From the NCBI GenBank assembly GCA_963666805.2, contig CAXXWR010000006.1:806001-870000 (forward strand): a stretch of DNA of 64,000 nucleotides, read 5' to 3'. The position numbers and the translations under genes were made by a program. Position 1 is the first letter of the stretch; every line of letters starts with the position of its first letter. Below, piece after piece: positions 25,017-33,698 of this stretch. This stretch comes from Fusibacter sp963666805. GTDB taxonomy: Bacteria > Bacillota > Clostridia > Peptostreptococcales > Acidaminobacteraceae. The notes beneath the pieces were generated by a model. The model did not search any database. It worked only from the letters and a program-made list of their open reading frames with translations, and was not told where the DNA came from.

Positions 25017-26208
25017 GACGCAATTTCCCATATTTCAGAACCATCCGACACTTCATTATTTGGATCATGCAGCGACCAGCCAAAAACCAGCAGTTGTAGT
25101 GGATGCTGTTAAAACTTATCTTGAGAATGACTATGGGAGTCCTCACCGCGGTGCACATGCACTGTCGGTGAGGTCTACTCACTTTTATGATGAAGGAAGG
25201 GAGAAAGTCAAAATTTTTTTTGATACCCCTCAAAGTTCAGAACTTATATTTACGCGTAATACGACTGAGAGTTTAAATCTGATAGCTTATAGCTATGGTT
25301 TAAACTTTTTAACTGAAGGGGATGTGATTTTGGTAGTCCTTTCTGCTCACCATAGTAACCTTGTTCCATGGCAATTTGTCGCTCAAAAAACGGGGGCTAT
25401 ATTACAGTTTATTGAAGTTAATGAAAAAGGTGTGATTCCAGAATCTGAATATGATAAAATAACAGAAAAAGTAAAAATTCTAGCTTTCCCTTGGATCAGT
25501 AATGGGACAGGCGTTATTCATCCAGCAAAGAGACTCATTGAAGCGGCTCATCAAGTGGGGGCAGTCGCGGTTTTAGATGGGGCTCAAGCGGCAGGGCATA
25601 TTGATGTAGATTTACAGGCATTAGATCCTGATTTTTTTGTTTTTTCAGGTCATAAAATGTTTGCCCTTCAAGGCATTGGAGGACTCATTGCTAAAAAAGA
25701 ATTATTAGATAAAATGCCTCCTTTCTTAATGGGTGGCGACATGATTGAATATGTTGAAAGACAAGAGACAACATTTGCACCTGTGCCTGAAAAATTTGAA
25801 GCAGGAACACAAAATGTAGCAGGTGTAATTTCTTTAGCAAAAGCTGTTGATTTCATTAATGATGTGGGTATAAGTAATATCGAACACTATGAAAAACAGA
25901 TGACTAACATGGCTTATGATGCTTTGTCTGAACTTGATTTTGTCACTATTATTGGTGATAAAGAAGGACGTGGTGCCCTTATTACCTTTACAGTAGACGG
26001 GGTTCATCCACATGATGTGGCAACGATTTTAGATGATGATAATGTGGCTATCAGGGCAGGTCACCATTGCACACAACCGGTGATGAAGACTTTAGGTTTA
26101 CCTTCGACCTGTCGTGCCAGCTTTTCGATCTATACAGATGAAGCAGATATTGAGGCACTTGTAAGAGGCTTAAAGAGAGTAAGAGAGGTATTTGGTTATG
26201 GCAATTGA
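25009..26208 (+). CDS. sufS: Cysteine desulfurase SufS
   Basis: 399 aa starting at GTG 25009, ten bases after ataggagg inside the end of sufD; longer ATG starts upstream overlap sufD far more. A PLP enzyme that removes sulfur from L-cysteine and passes it to SufU. Seen: N-terminal LDHAATSQKP, PLP aspartate segment VLDGAQAAGHI, Schiff-base lysine in FSGHKMFA, and the persulfide cysteine in RAGHHCTQP near residue 364. Group II desulfurase length and spacing. Coupled to sufU by an 11-base overlap. Confidence 0.95.
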   Translation: MYKTQFPIFQNHPTLHYLDHAATSQKPAVVVDAVKTYLENDYGSPHRGAHALSVRSTHFYDEGREKVKIFFDTPQSSELIFTRNTTESLNLIAYSYGLNFLTEGDVILVVLSAHHSNLVPWQFVAQKTGAILQFIEVNEKGVIPESEYDKITEKVKILAFPWISNGTGVIHPAKRLIEAAHQVGAVAVLDGAQAAGHIDVDLQALDPDFFVFSGHKMFALQGIGGLIAKKELLDKMPPFLMGGDMIEYVERQETTFAPVPEKFEAGTQNVAGVISLAKAVDFINDVGISNIEHYEKQMTNMAYDALSELDFVTIIGDKEGRGALITFTVDGVHPHDVATILDDDNVAIRAGHHCTQPVMKTLGLPSTCRASFSIYTDEADIEALVRGLKRVREVFGYGN

Positions 26209-26638
26209 TAATTTATATACAGAAATCATTATGATGCATAACAAAAGTAATCATCATGTCAAAGAGATGGACCATCCTGATTATGTTGAAAGAGGTCACA
26301 ATCCCAATTGTGGCGATGACTTAACGTTAGAGGTTAATATTCGCGAAGGTAAGATTGAAGAGGCAGCCTTTGTTGGTTCAGGTTGCGCCATCTCAAAAGC
26401 ATCTATGTCGATTATGTTGGATCTTGTTATTGGCAAGTCGGTAGAAGAGGCAAGGGAACTTTTAGAGACTTATTTAGGCATGATAAAAGGAGAAACGTTA
26501 ACTGAAGAACAAGAATTAGCACTTGGTGATGCGGCTATTTTTGAAAGTCTCTCTAAAATGCCAGCAAGAGTCAAATGCGGGACTCTAGGTTGGCATTGTT
26601 TAAAAGTGATTTTAGATGAAAATGAGTCTAAAAAATAA
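26198..26638 (+). CDS. sufU: SufU sulfur-transfer protein
   Basis: 146 aa from ATG 26198 with SD agagaggta; a TTG two codons earlier is less likely. SufU is the zinc-dependent partner that takes the persulfide from SufS in Gram-positive bacteria. The three ligand/active cysteines are present: NPNCGDDL (with the following Asp), GSGCAISKAS and VKCGTLGWHC. The 18-residue insert before the last cysteine, typical of SufU over IscU, is also there. Last gene of the operon; 158 bases follow before the iron exporter. Confidence 0.95.
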   Translation: MAIDNLYTEIIMMHNKSNHHVKEMDHPDYVERGHNPNCGDDLTLEVNIREGKIEEAAFVGSGCAISKASMSIMLDLVIGKSVEEARELLETYLGMIKGETLTEEQELALGDAAIFESLSKMPARVKCGTLGWHCLKVILDENESKK

Positions 26639-26722
26639 AAATACAGCTATATATGTTATAAAAATCACAATGAAAAGAAACATAAAAGAGATAAAGTTAA
26701 TTAAAAATATAATTTAAAATGG

Positions 26723-26732
26723 GTCAATTGAC
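26723..26732. promoter_or_regulatory. Palindrome GTCAATTGAC upstream of the iron exporter
   Basis: Perfect 10-bp palindrome 20 bases before the predicted -35; the half-site GTTGAC recurs in the -35 itself (26751-26756). Candidate operator, regulator unknown. Confidence 0.35.
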
Positions 26733-26751
26733 TCATAATGAGGTGAATGAG

Positions 26752-26779
26752 TTGACGTTAAGGGCATTTTCGGTAAAAT
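26752..26779 (+). promoter_or_regulatory. Promoter of the ferritin-domain VIT gene
   Basis: TTGACG (26752-26757), 16-bp spacer, TAAAAT (26774-26779). Confidence 0.6.
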
Positions 26780-26796
26780 AGAGAGGAGGAAGTGTT

Positions 26797-27651
26797 TTGG
26801 AAAAACATTATTCTAAAGAACAACAGAACGAAATAAATGCACATGTAATTTATAAGAAATTATCAGGAAGAATGAAGGACCCACATAATAAACAGGTTCT
26901 TAAAGAGATTAGTGATGATGAACTTAAGCATTATAATCGATTAAAAGCAGAAACGGGTTTAGAATTAAAACCGAACTACTGGACTGTACAGTTTTTTTAT
27001 TTTTTGAGTATTATATTTGGGATTACTTTTGGTGTGAAATTGATGGAAAAGACAGAAGATAAGGCCAAAGAAGAATATGGTAATGGTGACCCTGTTTTAG
27101 AAGAAATACTCAAAGATGAAGAAAAACATGAACAGTACCTCATTAATATGATTGATGAAAAAAAACTCAATTATATGGGATCTATTGTTTTAGGGCTTAA
27201 CGACGCACTTGTGGAATTAACCGGTGCACTAGCGGGTTATACATTTGCCTTTCAAAATACCAAATTAATCGCGCTTACAGGTCTGATTACAGGTATTTCA
27301 GCTTCTTTTTCAATGGCGGCGTCTGAATTTTTATCAACGCGTCAAGAGGAAGAAGGAGAAGAAGGGGGAACGGCAGGAACAGCTGCCCTTTATACAGGGA
27401 TAGCCTATGTCCTAACAGTCGTTATTTTGATTTTGCCTTTCTTGTTGATTCAAAATCCGTTTGTGAGTTTAATTACAACACTTGTACTGGCTGTTTTAAT
27501 TATTTTTGCATTTAATTATTATATATCTGTGGCAAAAGATTTGAACTTTAAACGACGTTTCTTTGAAATGGCAGGCATTAGTTTGGGCGTTGCGGCTATT
27601 TCATTTGTCGTAGGTATTATTGTGAAACAAGTTTTTGGAATTGATATATAA
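26797..27651 (+). CDS. Ferritin-like domain + VIT1/CCC1 iron/manganese transporter (MbfA-like)
   Basis: 284 aa starting at TTG 26797, six bases after agagga/ggagga. Residues ~1-125 are a rubrerythrin/ferritin-like four-helix region with the metal Glu/His pattern (EISDDELKHYNRLK and EEILKDEEKHEQYL). Residues ~130-284 are a CCC1/VIT domain: SIVLGLNDALVELTGALAGYTFA, TGLITGISASFSMAASEFLSTRQEEE, then two pairs of helices. This architecture is that of MbfA, which exports iron and protects against oxidative iron stress. A position right after sufCBDSU links iron storage/export to Fe-S assembly. Iron versus manganese is not decided by the sequence. Confidence 0.88.
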   Translation: MEKHYSKEQQNEINAHVIYKKLSGRMKDPHNKQVLKEISDDELKHYNRLKAETGLELKPNYWTVQFFYFLSIIFGITFGVKLMEKTEDKAKEEYGNGDPVLEEILKDEEKHEQYLINMIDEKKLNYMGSIVLGLNDALVELTGALAGYTFAFQNTKLIALTGLITGISASFSMAASEFLSTRQEEEGEEGGTAGTAALYTGIAYVLTVVILILPFLLIQNPFVSLITTLVLAVLIIFAFNYYISVAKDLNFKRRFFEMAGISLGVAAISFVVGIIVKQVFGIDI

Positions 27652-27704
27652 AATGCTTATTATGGGGTAGAAAGTAAAGGGATTAAAAAATCTTGGAGGT
27701 AGTA

Positions 27705-28370
27705 ATGAGTGAACAAAAAAAGAGTGTGAGAACACCTATTTCAGGTAAAATGTATGCACTTAGTGTCCACATGAAGTATGGTGAAGTCTTGCATATTGAA
27801 GGTGTTAATAAAGAAGAAAAAGATAATTATATGGCCCTTTGCAAAGCAAATGATGGTGGGATGATTCTTGAAGATAGATATGAAGTTAGACATCTTTTAA
27901 GTCAAGATATCGCTAAAGTATCTGTTGTGCCTTACGACAAATCTTATGAACGCGTATGGCATCCGCTTAAGAAAATGGTGTTTTCGGAATCTACAATAAG
28001 AAGAACTACTTTTTCTGCCCTTATCAAAGCCTTTTTCTTATTGGCACTTGTGGCAGTGGTAGCTGTTTTAGGAATGAAAGTGATAGATGGCACTATTTTA
28101 GATGTTTTCTTTGATGGAACCTTATTCTCAGAAACTTTAGCCCAAGTGATGGATTATATTGGTCTTATATTTAAGTATTTATTCTTCCTCATGATTCTTT
28201 TGGGAGTTCTAGATATGTTATTGGGACTTAGAAATAACTTTCCAATCAACCAAGATGGTTCAGACGAAATTGATCAACCTATTCTTGGAAATATCATCAT
28301 CATAGGTATTTTTGGAATCGTTTGTTTGATTGCTTCAGGTATTATTGGTAAAATGTTGTTAATCTTATAA
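27705..28370 (+). CDS. Hypothetical membrane protein, three C-terminal helices
   Basis: 221 aa from ATG 27705, preceded by ttggaggtagta. A soluble N-terminal ~105 residues (SGKMYALSVHMKYGEVLHIEG, EDRYEVRHLLSQDIAKVSVVPYD) looks like a small beta domain. Three hydrophobic segments follow: ALIKAFFLLALVAVVAVLGM, YIGLIFKYLFFLMILLGVLDML and IIIIGIFGIVCLIASGIIG. No family recognised. Probably co-transcribed with the iron exporter before it and the small zinc-ribbon gene after it. Confidence 0.65.
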   Translation: MSEQKKSVRTPISGKMYALSVHMKYGEVLHIEGVNKEEKDNYMALCKANDGGMILEDRYEVRHLLSQDIAKVSVVPYDKSYERVWHPLKKMVFSESTIRRTTFSALIKAFFLLALVAVVAVLGMKVIDGTILDVFFDGTLFSETLAQVMDYIGLIFKYLFFLMILLGVLDMLLGLRNNFPINQDGSDEIDQPILGNIIIIGIFGIVCLIASGIIGKMLLIL

Positions 28371-28419
28371 TTTTATGATAGGATGTTTTTCGATCAAATA
28401 ATTTTTGAAGGATGTTTGG

Positions 28420-28680
28420 ATGAAAAAAGTATCAAGATTTTGGGCAAGAGCTTTAATAGCACTAACCATAGTGGGCGTAGCACTTGTTATTATTGGCGCA
28501 GTGGTTGTCGTTGCATGGATGGTGATGATTGGGGCGGCTATGTTTTTATCCTCTTTTGTCATCAAGTATATTGTTATGGTATGTCCAGAATGTGGTTGGC
28601 GTGGATTACCACCTCAATGGTCAAGTCGAAAAAAAAGACATTGTGTAAAATGTGGCAAACCCATTGAGTATGACCGTTAA
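28420..28680 (+). CDS. Small zinc-ribbon membrane protein
   Basis: 86 aa from ATG 28420 with SD gaagga; the TTG at 28405 sits in that SD. An N-terminal hydrophobic stretch of ~45 residues (ALIALTIVGVALVIIGAVVV, MVMIGAAMFLSSFVIKYIVM) is followed by a four-cysteine ribbon VCPECGWRG ... HCVKCGKPIEYD. It resembles the N-terminal half of the zinc-ribbon proteins at 18.5 and 19.3 kb, lacking their C-terminal domain. Function unknown. Confidence 0.7.
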   Translation: MKKVSRFWARALIALTIVGVALVIIGAVVVVAWMVMIGAAMFLSSFVIKYIVMVCPECGWRGLPPQWSSRKKRHCVKCGKPIEYDR

Positions 28681-28704
28681 AAAATAAAATGAATATTTAA
28701 AATC

Positions 28705-28747
28705 AAAAAACGTGTGGATCACTTTAGGGATTCACACGTTTTTATTT
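28705..28747. terminator. Bidirectional terminator between convergent genes
   Basis: Stem aaacgtgtgga-tc / ggattcacacgttt with A-run left and T-run right, ending transcripts from both sides. Confidence 0.88.
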
Positions 28748-28783
28748 TGACAGGAGTCATATATTGATCATGAAATGAAGACA

Positions 28784-29293
28784 CTATTTAAGATAACCGT
28801 AGTCTTCTGCCCAAAGTTTTTGATAATGTAGTGCGGAGTCGTGCATATGTGATACATCTTCAGGCAACGTTTTTTTGATTTGACCAGGAACGCCAACGAC
28901 TAATGAGTAAGGTGGAATGATAGCGCCTTCCTTAACGAGTGCTCCTGCGGCAATGATGCTGCCTTTACCAATTACAGCACCGTTGAGAACGGTAGCATTC
29001 ATACCGATTAAGACATGATCTTCTATTGTGCAGCCATGAATACAGGCCTTATGACCGACGGTGACATAGTCTCCAATTACCGTTGGAAAATCTTGACCAA
29101 CATGGACGACGCTATTGTCTTGAATATTGGTATAGGCACCAATTTCAATGTGGTTAACATCGCCTCTTACAACGGCATTGAACCAGATACTTGAGTATTC
29201 ATGAAGGGTGACTTTGCCAATGACCACTGCGCCCTCTGCAATAAAGGTTTTAGGATCTCTATTTGGCATATTGTTTTGATAAGCTAAAATCAT
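28784..29293 (-). CDS. Gamma-carbonic-anhydrase family hexapeptide protein
   Basis: 169 aa, left-handed beta-helix trimer. Hexapeptide repeats run through IGKVTLHEYSSIWFNAVVRGD to IGKGSIIAAGALV. The three zinc histidines are in NSVVHVG and VGHKACIHGC, and the RGD and Gln of the carbonic anhydrase site (NAVVRGDVNHIEIG, NIQDNS) are present, so metal binding looks intact. Family members hydrate CO2 or are of unknown activity. SD gaggaggaacac before ATG. Same strand as hydE, 97 bases apart. Confidence 0.9.
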   Translation of the reverse strand: MILAYQNNMPNRDPKTFIAEGAVVIGKVTLHEYSSIWFNAVVRGDVNHIEIGAYTNIQDNSVVHVGQDFPTVIGDYVTVGHKACIHGCTIEDHVLIGMNATVLNGAVIGKGSIIAAGALVKEGAIIPPYSLVVGVPGQIKKTLPEDVSHMHDSALHYQKLWAEDYGYLK

Positions 29294-29390
29294 GTGTTCC
29301 TCCTCTTTCCAGTGGGTTATTCTTTAACTATTATAGCATACCCATAGATTTTAGAGTGTTAGAATCCACTTAAAGAGATGATTAATCCTT

Positions 29391-30476
29391 CTAAGAAAGC
29401 ACATGGAATAAATCTTCGGAGGGCATAGTTTGATAATCGTAGTGGTCCCCTCGTGCCATGTTCACCTTAAATCCTGATTGATTAATACGGTTTTCGATAC
29501 AAACGCGACAGTGAGCTGCCTCGTCCCCCGTACATATTTTATCTTTATAGAGTTCATATTTTTCTCTGACGTTAGTGGGTGACAAATTAGGCATAACAAC
29601 ATTTGCTCCTGCTTTCAGTGCCTTCTCACGTCCTTTGGGGTCTAGAGTGCCCATCGCAGTGGTTGAAGGTAACAATGCCTTAGGAACTAAAAGACGGGTA
29701 AGGGCTAGGCAAATAAGCGTTTTTTCCACAGTTCCACTGGGGTGACCGGCAAGTGGTGTTTGGTCATGTGTGATATAAGGACCAATGCCAATCATTTCGG
29801 GTTCAAGGTTTTTTAAAAATCGCAAGTCTTTAACAAGGTCTTCATCAGTTTGTTGGGGAAGACCGACCATAAAACCTGCTCCTACTTGGTAACCGAGGTC
29901 TTTTAAATCTTGGAGGCAGGTGCGCCGGTTGTCAAAAGACATTTGTGGGTGTAAAGATTGATAAAGTGCTCGACTAGCAGTTTCATGTCGGAGAAGATAG
30001 CGGTCAGCCCCTGCTTCTTTAAGCTGTTGATAACTTTCCTTTGAACGTTCACCAATGGATAGGGTAATGGCACAATCAGGATGTTGAGTTTTGATGCGTT
30101 GAACCAGATGAACCAATTTTTCATCTGTATAATAAGCATCTTCGCCGCCTTGAAGAACGAAAGTACGGTAACCGAGTTGGTAACCTTCTTTGCAACAGGC
30201 GAGAATTTGATCTTCTGTCAGACGATAGCGGTCGACGGTAGGGTTGTCTCTTCGAATCCCGCAGTAGCGACAATTTTGCTTACATATGTTAGTAAACTCA
30301 ATTAAACCGCGCATATAGACTTCGCCATGATAAGCTTGGGCACATTTGTTGCGTGCTTTTTCAAAAAGGTAATCAGAGAGGGAGGGAGAAATCTCTTTAA
30401 AGAGTCTTAGGAGTTGGTCGTCTCTTAAATCACCGGTTTGATCAAGTTGGTCGATCAGTTCTTTTATTGTTTCCAT
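29391..30476 (-). CDS. hydE: [FeFe]-hydrogenase maturase HydE (radical SAM)
   Basis: 361 aa. Radical SAM enzyme that with HydF and HydG builds the H-cluster of [FeFe]-hydrogenase. The SAM cluster motif is ICKQNCRYCGIRRDN near residue 65 (CX3CX2C). Further HydE features: VLQGGEDAYYTDEKL, RYLLRHETAS, GAGFMVGLPQQT, and the second cluster site CTGDEAAHCRVC near the C-terminus, which helps separate HydE from PylB and BioB. hydF and hydG are not in the window. A hairpin with a U-run lies 35 bases upstream on this strand and could attenuate the gene. It marks the organism as an anaerobe with [FeFe]-hydrogenase. Confidence 0.92.
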   Translation of the reverse strand: METIKELIDQLDQTGDLRDDQLLRLFKEISPSLSDYLFEKARNKCAQAYHGEVYMRGLIEFTNICKQNCRYCGIRRDNPTVDRYRLTEDQILACCKEGYQLGYRTFVLQGGEDAYYTDEKLVHLVQRIKTQHPDCAITLSIGERSKESYQQLKEAGADRYLLRHETASRALYQSLHPQMSFDNRRTCLQDLKDLGYQVGAGFMVGLPQQTDEDLVKDLRFLKNLEPEMIGIGPYITHDQTPLAGHPSGTVEKTLICLALTRLLVPKALLPSTTAMGTLDPKGREKALKAGANVVMPNLSPTNVREKYELYKDKICTGDEAAHCRVCIENRINQSGFKVNMARGDHYDYQTMPSEDLFHVLS

Positions 30477-30509
30477 GAAATCTCCTCTTTTATGGATAAA
30501 TAGTCATAT

Positions 30510-30690
30510 AAAAAGAACGCCTTTTGTGGGCGTTCAATCATTGGAAAATCAGGCATTCTAGAAATGAATGACTGTTTCTAAGCATTTGACTGATTCCCCT
30601 CAAAAATAAGTGCTCTTTTCCTACTTGTCTTTAAGGTTATCATTTGAGATAGACTCAATGTTCATGCTTCAATGGGGGCACGAACATTAA
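30510..30690 (-). ncRNA. Candidate structured leader or small RNA upstream of hydE
   Basis: Read on the minus strand there are three inverted repeats in a row: 30657-30688 (AATGTTC-TGC/GCA-GAACATT, one mismatch), 30548-30600 (AATCAG ... CTGATT, imperfect), and 30515-30535 (gaacgcc/ggcgttc) followed by tttttat. The last is a good intrinsic terminator and no minus-strand gene ends here. This fits either a terminated leader of hydE or a ~180-nt independent RNA. I cannot match it to a known riboswitch. The rest of 30690-30850 holds a TATAAT at 30739 on the plus strand. Confidence 0.4.
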
Positions 30691-30850
30691 GAAATTAGGT
30701 TGTTAATAATTTATCAATATATAGCCTTTTTGTCAAGATATAATCAATGATAATTTTGTAATGATTCATATGGAGGAATCATTTGACGAAACGCTAAGGG
30801 GGCACTATGATATAAAAGAGACTTTACTGACATCAGCGAGGAGGTTAGAG

Positions 30851-31636
30851 ATGGAGTCTATGAGACAAAAGGTTGAACAGATTGTATTAAGAGGTGTTGA
30901 AACTATTCTCAAGAATGATGAGCCACTTAATATTCAGATGAAAGGCAAACAAGATGTGGTAACTCAAAAGGATATTCAAATGGAGCGATATTTGGTAGAG
31001 GCTTTAAGCACTCTTTTTCCAGAAGATCATTTTATTGGGGAGGAAGAGCATCTTAATCAGATAAGCAATCAAAGAACATGGGTGATTGATCCTATTGATG
31101 GGACTTTAAATTATGCTAAAGGTTTACCTTTATATGGTGTTCAGTTAGCTCTGATGATTAATCAAGAACCTGTATTTTGTGTGATTGTTTTGCCTGAAAT
31201 TAATCAAGTCTATTCTGCACAGGCAGGAGAAGGGGCTTTTCTTAATGGGCAACCGATTAAACTGGATTCTTCTTCACATTTAGAAGACGTCATTGTGACA
31301 TTTGGTGACTTTTCTAAATCCAATCCTTCATCTAGACCTTTTCAATTATATGCAATCTCTCAATTGATGACTCGTGCGATGAAAGTGAGAATTCAAGGGG
31401 CATCTTCGGTAGATTTTGCTTTTGCTTCTTCAGGTAAAAATGGCGCACATATTATGTTTAGCAAAAGATTATGGGAAATTGCACCTGGTCTGATGTTTGC
31501 CAAGGAAGCGGGTTGCGCCATAGGAAAAATTTCAGGTAATTTTGAAGGCGAAGGAATCGTTATTGCACAAAACGACATGATATTAAATGAAATTTTATCC
31601 TGTTTGGAGGACAAAAATGACGGAGAAATCAATTAA
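30851..31636 (+). CDS. Inositol-monophosphatase family phosphatase
   Basis: 261 aa from ATG 30851, six bases after gaggagg; the long upstream start at 30761 lacks an SD. Li-sensitive Mg-dependent phosphatase fold: FIGEEEH (metal Glu), WVIDPIDGTLNYAKGLPLYG (metal DPIDGT), QAGEGAFLNGQPI, IQGASSVDFAF and WEIAPGLMFAKEAG. The last motif is usually WD-A-AG; here Glu and Pro replace Asp and Ala, a conservative but unusual change near a metal ligand. Substrates in the family include inositol-1-phosphate, FBP and PAP. It overlaps the debranching enzyme gene by 20 bases, so a sugar-phosphate role is likely. Confidence 0.85.
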   Translation: MESMRQKVEQIVLRGVETILKNDEPLNIQMKGKQDVVTQKDIQMERYLVEALSTLFPEDHFIGEEEHLNQISNQRTWVIDPIDGTLNYAKGLPLYGVQLALMINQEPVFCVIVLPEINQVYSAQAGEGAFLNGQPIKLDSSSHLEDVIVTFGDFSKSNPSSRPFQLYAISQLMTRAMKVRIQGASSVDFAFASSGKNGAHIMFSKRLWEIAPGLMFAKEAGCAIGKISGNFEGEGIVIAQNDMILNEILSCLEDKNDGEIN

Positions 31637-33605
31637 TCAAATAATGAATAGAGAATATTTAGTCACCAATGGTTTTGGTGGCTACAGTTTTAAGTCTATT
31701 TACGGACCCAATGTCCGCAAGTACCATGGCGAATACATTGCCAGTTTTAATCCCCCTATTGAAAGATGGCATCTTGTAAGTGATTTAGGGATAGCTATTA
31801 TGATTAAAGATCAAGTCTACTCTTTATATGAGTCTATTGAAAAAGGAAAAGAAAGCATTGAATCGTCTTTTTATGATATGCATCAAGAAGGTACTTTGAC
31901 TCAAATTTTTAAACTGCAAGGCATGACCCTTCAAAAGAAGATAGCTTACCTGCCAGAGAGTCAAATGATGGGGGTTCAAATATCTCTTCTTGAGTGGGGG
32001 GACCATGAACCAGATGATGTTCAAATTCTCCTAAGACCTTCTGTTAATTTCAGGGACCACCATGAAACGATTCCCGTTAAGAGGGAAGATTATCAATACG
32101 TTATTAGGCGAGATATCAACCGTTTTGATGACAAAGCTTTGGGTGAAGATGAGACGGTTATTGAAGTTGAGGCATCAGGTAAGACCTGTTATTGGTGGAC
32201 GGATGCAGATTTTGAGGCAAATCTTACACTTGCTTCGGACACCCTTTATCCCATTGAAACAGAACGTGGATATCCTGATGAGGAAAACAGTTTGGTGATG
32301 GGTAGCATAATGACTAAGAAGCATCAAATCAATTTAGTCATTAATATTGAAGCCCTATTTGAAAAGCCAGAAACTATTTTTGAGGCGGCTGAACAGACTG
32401 CAAGAGGCCTTGTCCAACAGGCGGGTTTTAAAGATGATTTACTAAATCAGTTAGTTCTTGCCAGCGACCAGTTTATAGTCAATCGTGCTTCGACGGGCCT
32501 TAAAACGGTCATTGCTGGTTATCCTTGGTTTACCGACTGGGGAAGAGATACCATGATTGCCCTTGAAGGTCTAACGCTCACGACCAAACGCTATGAGGAC
32601 GCCTTTGAGATGATTAAGGGTTTTATTTATTATATGAATCAGGGGATTATTCCAAACAATTTTCCAGACCAAGGTCAAAAACCTATGTACAATACATCTG
32701 ATGGAACCCTTTGGCTCTTTAATGCGATTTATGCTTATTATGAAAGAACACAAGATTTACAAGGGATTGCCTCAATTTATAGCAAACTTTTAGAAAGTAT
32801 TGACTATCATATGAAGGGGACCATCAATGATATCTATATGGACCAAGATGGCCTTTTAAGTACTGGGAATCCATCAACCCAGCTGACGTGGATGGATGTC
32901 AAAGTCAATGGATGGGTGGTAACACCTAGACATGGGAAAGCAGTGGAAATCAACGCTCTTTGGTACAATGCTTTGTCTATTACAGCGGTTTTGGGCCATG
33001 CTTTAAAAAGCAAAGAGGGCGGTAAATGGGCTGATACCCTGACGCAAGAACAATGGCAAGATGTTGATGCGATTGAAGCCTTATGTCCTAAAGTGAAAAA
33101 AGCCTTCAATGAACGCTTTATCAATCGTAAGGCAGGTCGCCTTTACGATTTAATTATAGAAGACCAACCAGTTGATATTCCAAGACCCAACATGATTTTT
33201 GCAGTCAGTTTACCTTTCGCTGTTTTAAATGAAAGCGATTGGCAGAGGGTAGTTGATTATGTGACTGACCACTTCAAAACGCCTGTAGGCCTGAGGACGC
33301 TTGAAGTCACTGATGAAAATTACCATGGCATTTATACAGGAGACCTTCTAAGCCGTGACGGTGCTTATCACCGTGGGACGGTCTGGGGATGGCTCATGGG
33401 CCCTTATTTGCAGGCTCATTATAAAACTTATCACGATAAAGCCACCATCTTAAAATGGATTGAAGACCTTAGACCCTCTATACAAAAAGGTGTAGTGGGC
33501 TCTATTTCAGAAGTGTTTGATGGTGATGCGCCTCATCAACAGAGAGGGTGTCCAGCACAAGCATGGTCAGTGGCAGAAATCATAAGAGTTTATGAATGGT
33601 TATAA
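31617..33605 (+). CDS. Glycogen debranching enzyme (amylo-alpha-1,6-glucosidase)
   Basis: 662 aa from ATG 31617, chosen by the SD tggagg inside the end of the phosphatase gene. Archaeal/bacterial-type GDE: N-terminal domain beginning NREYLVTNGFGGYS, C-terminal (alpha/alpha)6 barrel of GH133 type with AGYPWFTDWGRDTMIALEGL, NNFPDQG, NTSDGTLW and YHRGTVWGW. It removes alpha-1,6 branches from glycogen or limit dextrin inside the cell. Its place beside the amylase and mal genes supports a storage/maltodextrin role. Ends at a bidirectional terminator. Confidence 0.92.
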   Translation: MTEKSINQIMNREYLVTNGFGGYSFKSIYGPNVRKYHGEYIASFNPPIERWHLVSDLGIAIMIKDQVYSLYESIEKGKESIESSFYDMHQEGTLTQIFKLQGMTLQKKIAYLPESQMMGVQISLLEWGDHEPDDVQILLRPSVNFRDHHETIPVKREDYQYVIRRDINRFDDKALGEDETVIEVEASGKTCYWWTDADFEANLTLASDTLYPIETERGYPDEENSLVMGSIMTKKHQINLVINIEALFEKPETIFEAAEQTARGLVQQAGFKDDLLNQLVLASDQFIVNRASTGLKTVIAGYPWFTDWGRDTMIALEGLTLTTKRYEDAFEMIKGFIYYMNQGIIPNNFPDQGQKPMYNTSDGTLWLFNAIYAYYERTQDLQGIASIYSKLLESIDYHMKGTINDIYMDQDGLLSTGNPSTQLTWMDVKVNGWVVTPRHGKAVEINALWYNALSITAVLGHALKSKEGGKWADTLTQEQWQDVDAIEALCPKVKKAFNERFINRKAGRLYDLIIEDQPVDIPRPNMIFAVSLPFAVLNESDWQRVVDYVTDHFKTPVGLRTLEVTDENYHGIYTGDLLSRDGAYHRGTVWGWLMGPYLQAHYKTYHDKATILKWIEDLRPSIQKGVVGSISEVFDGDAPHQQRGCPAQAWSVAEIIRVYEWL

Positions 33606-33635
33606 GATCAAGATTAATTGAATGAAATCAAAATA

Positions 33636-33685
33636 GCCCCTACAGGGTGTGTCTTTTGACACCCTATAGGGGCATTGTTTTTTTA
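33636..33685. terminator. Bidirectional terminator, debranching enzyme / amylase
   Basis: Stem gcccctacagggtgt / acaccctataggggc, loop gtcttttg, T-run after on the plus strand. Confidence 0.92.
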
Positions 33686-33698
33686 GAATGGCTTGCCT

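Noticed and set aside
29391..30476. PylB or BioB instead of HydE
   Set aside because: The C-terminal CTGDEAAHCRVC second-cluster site and overall motifs fit HydE; no pyl or bio genes are nearby.
30510..30690. T-box or known riboswitch upstream of hydE
   Set aside because: No T-box core (AGGGUGGNACCGCG), SAM, TPP, cobalamin or Moco consensus could be found.
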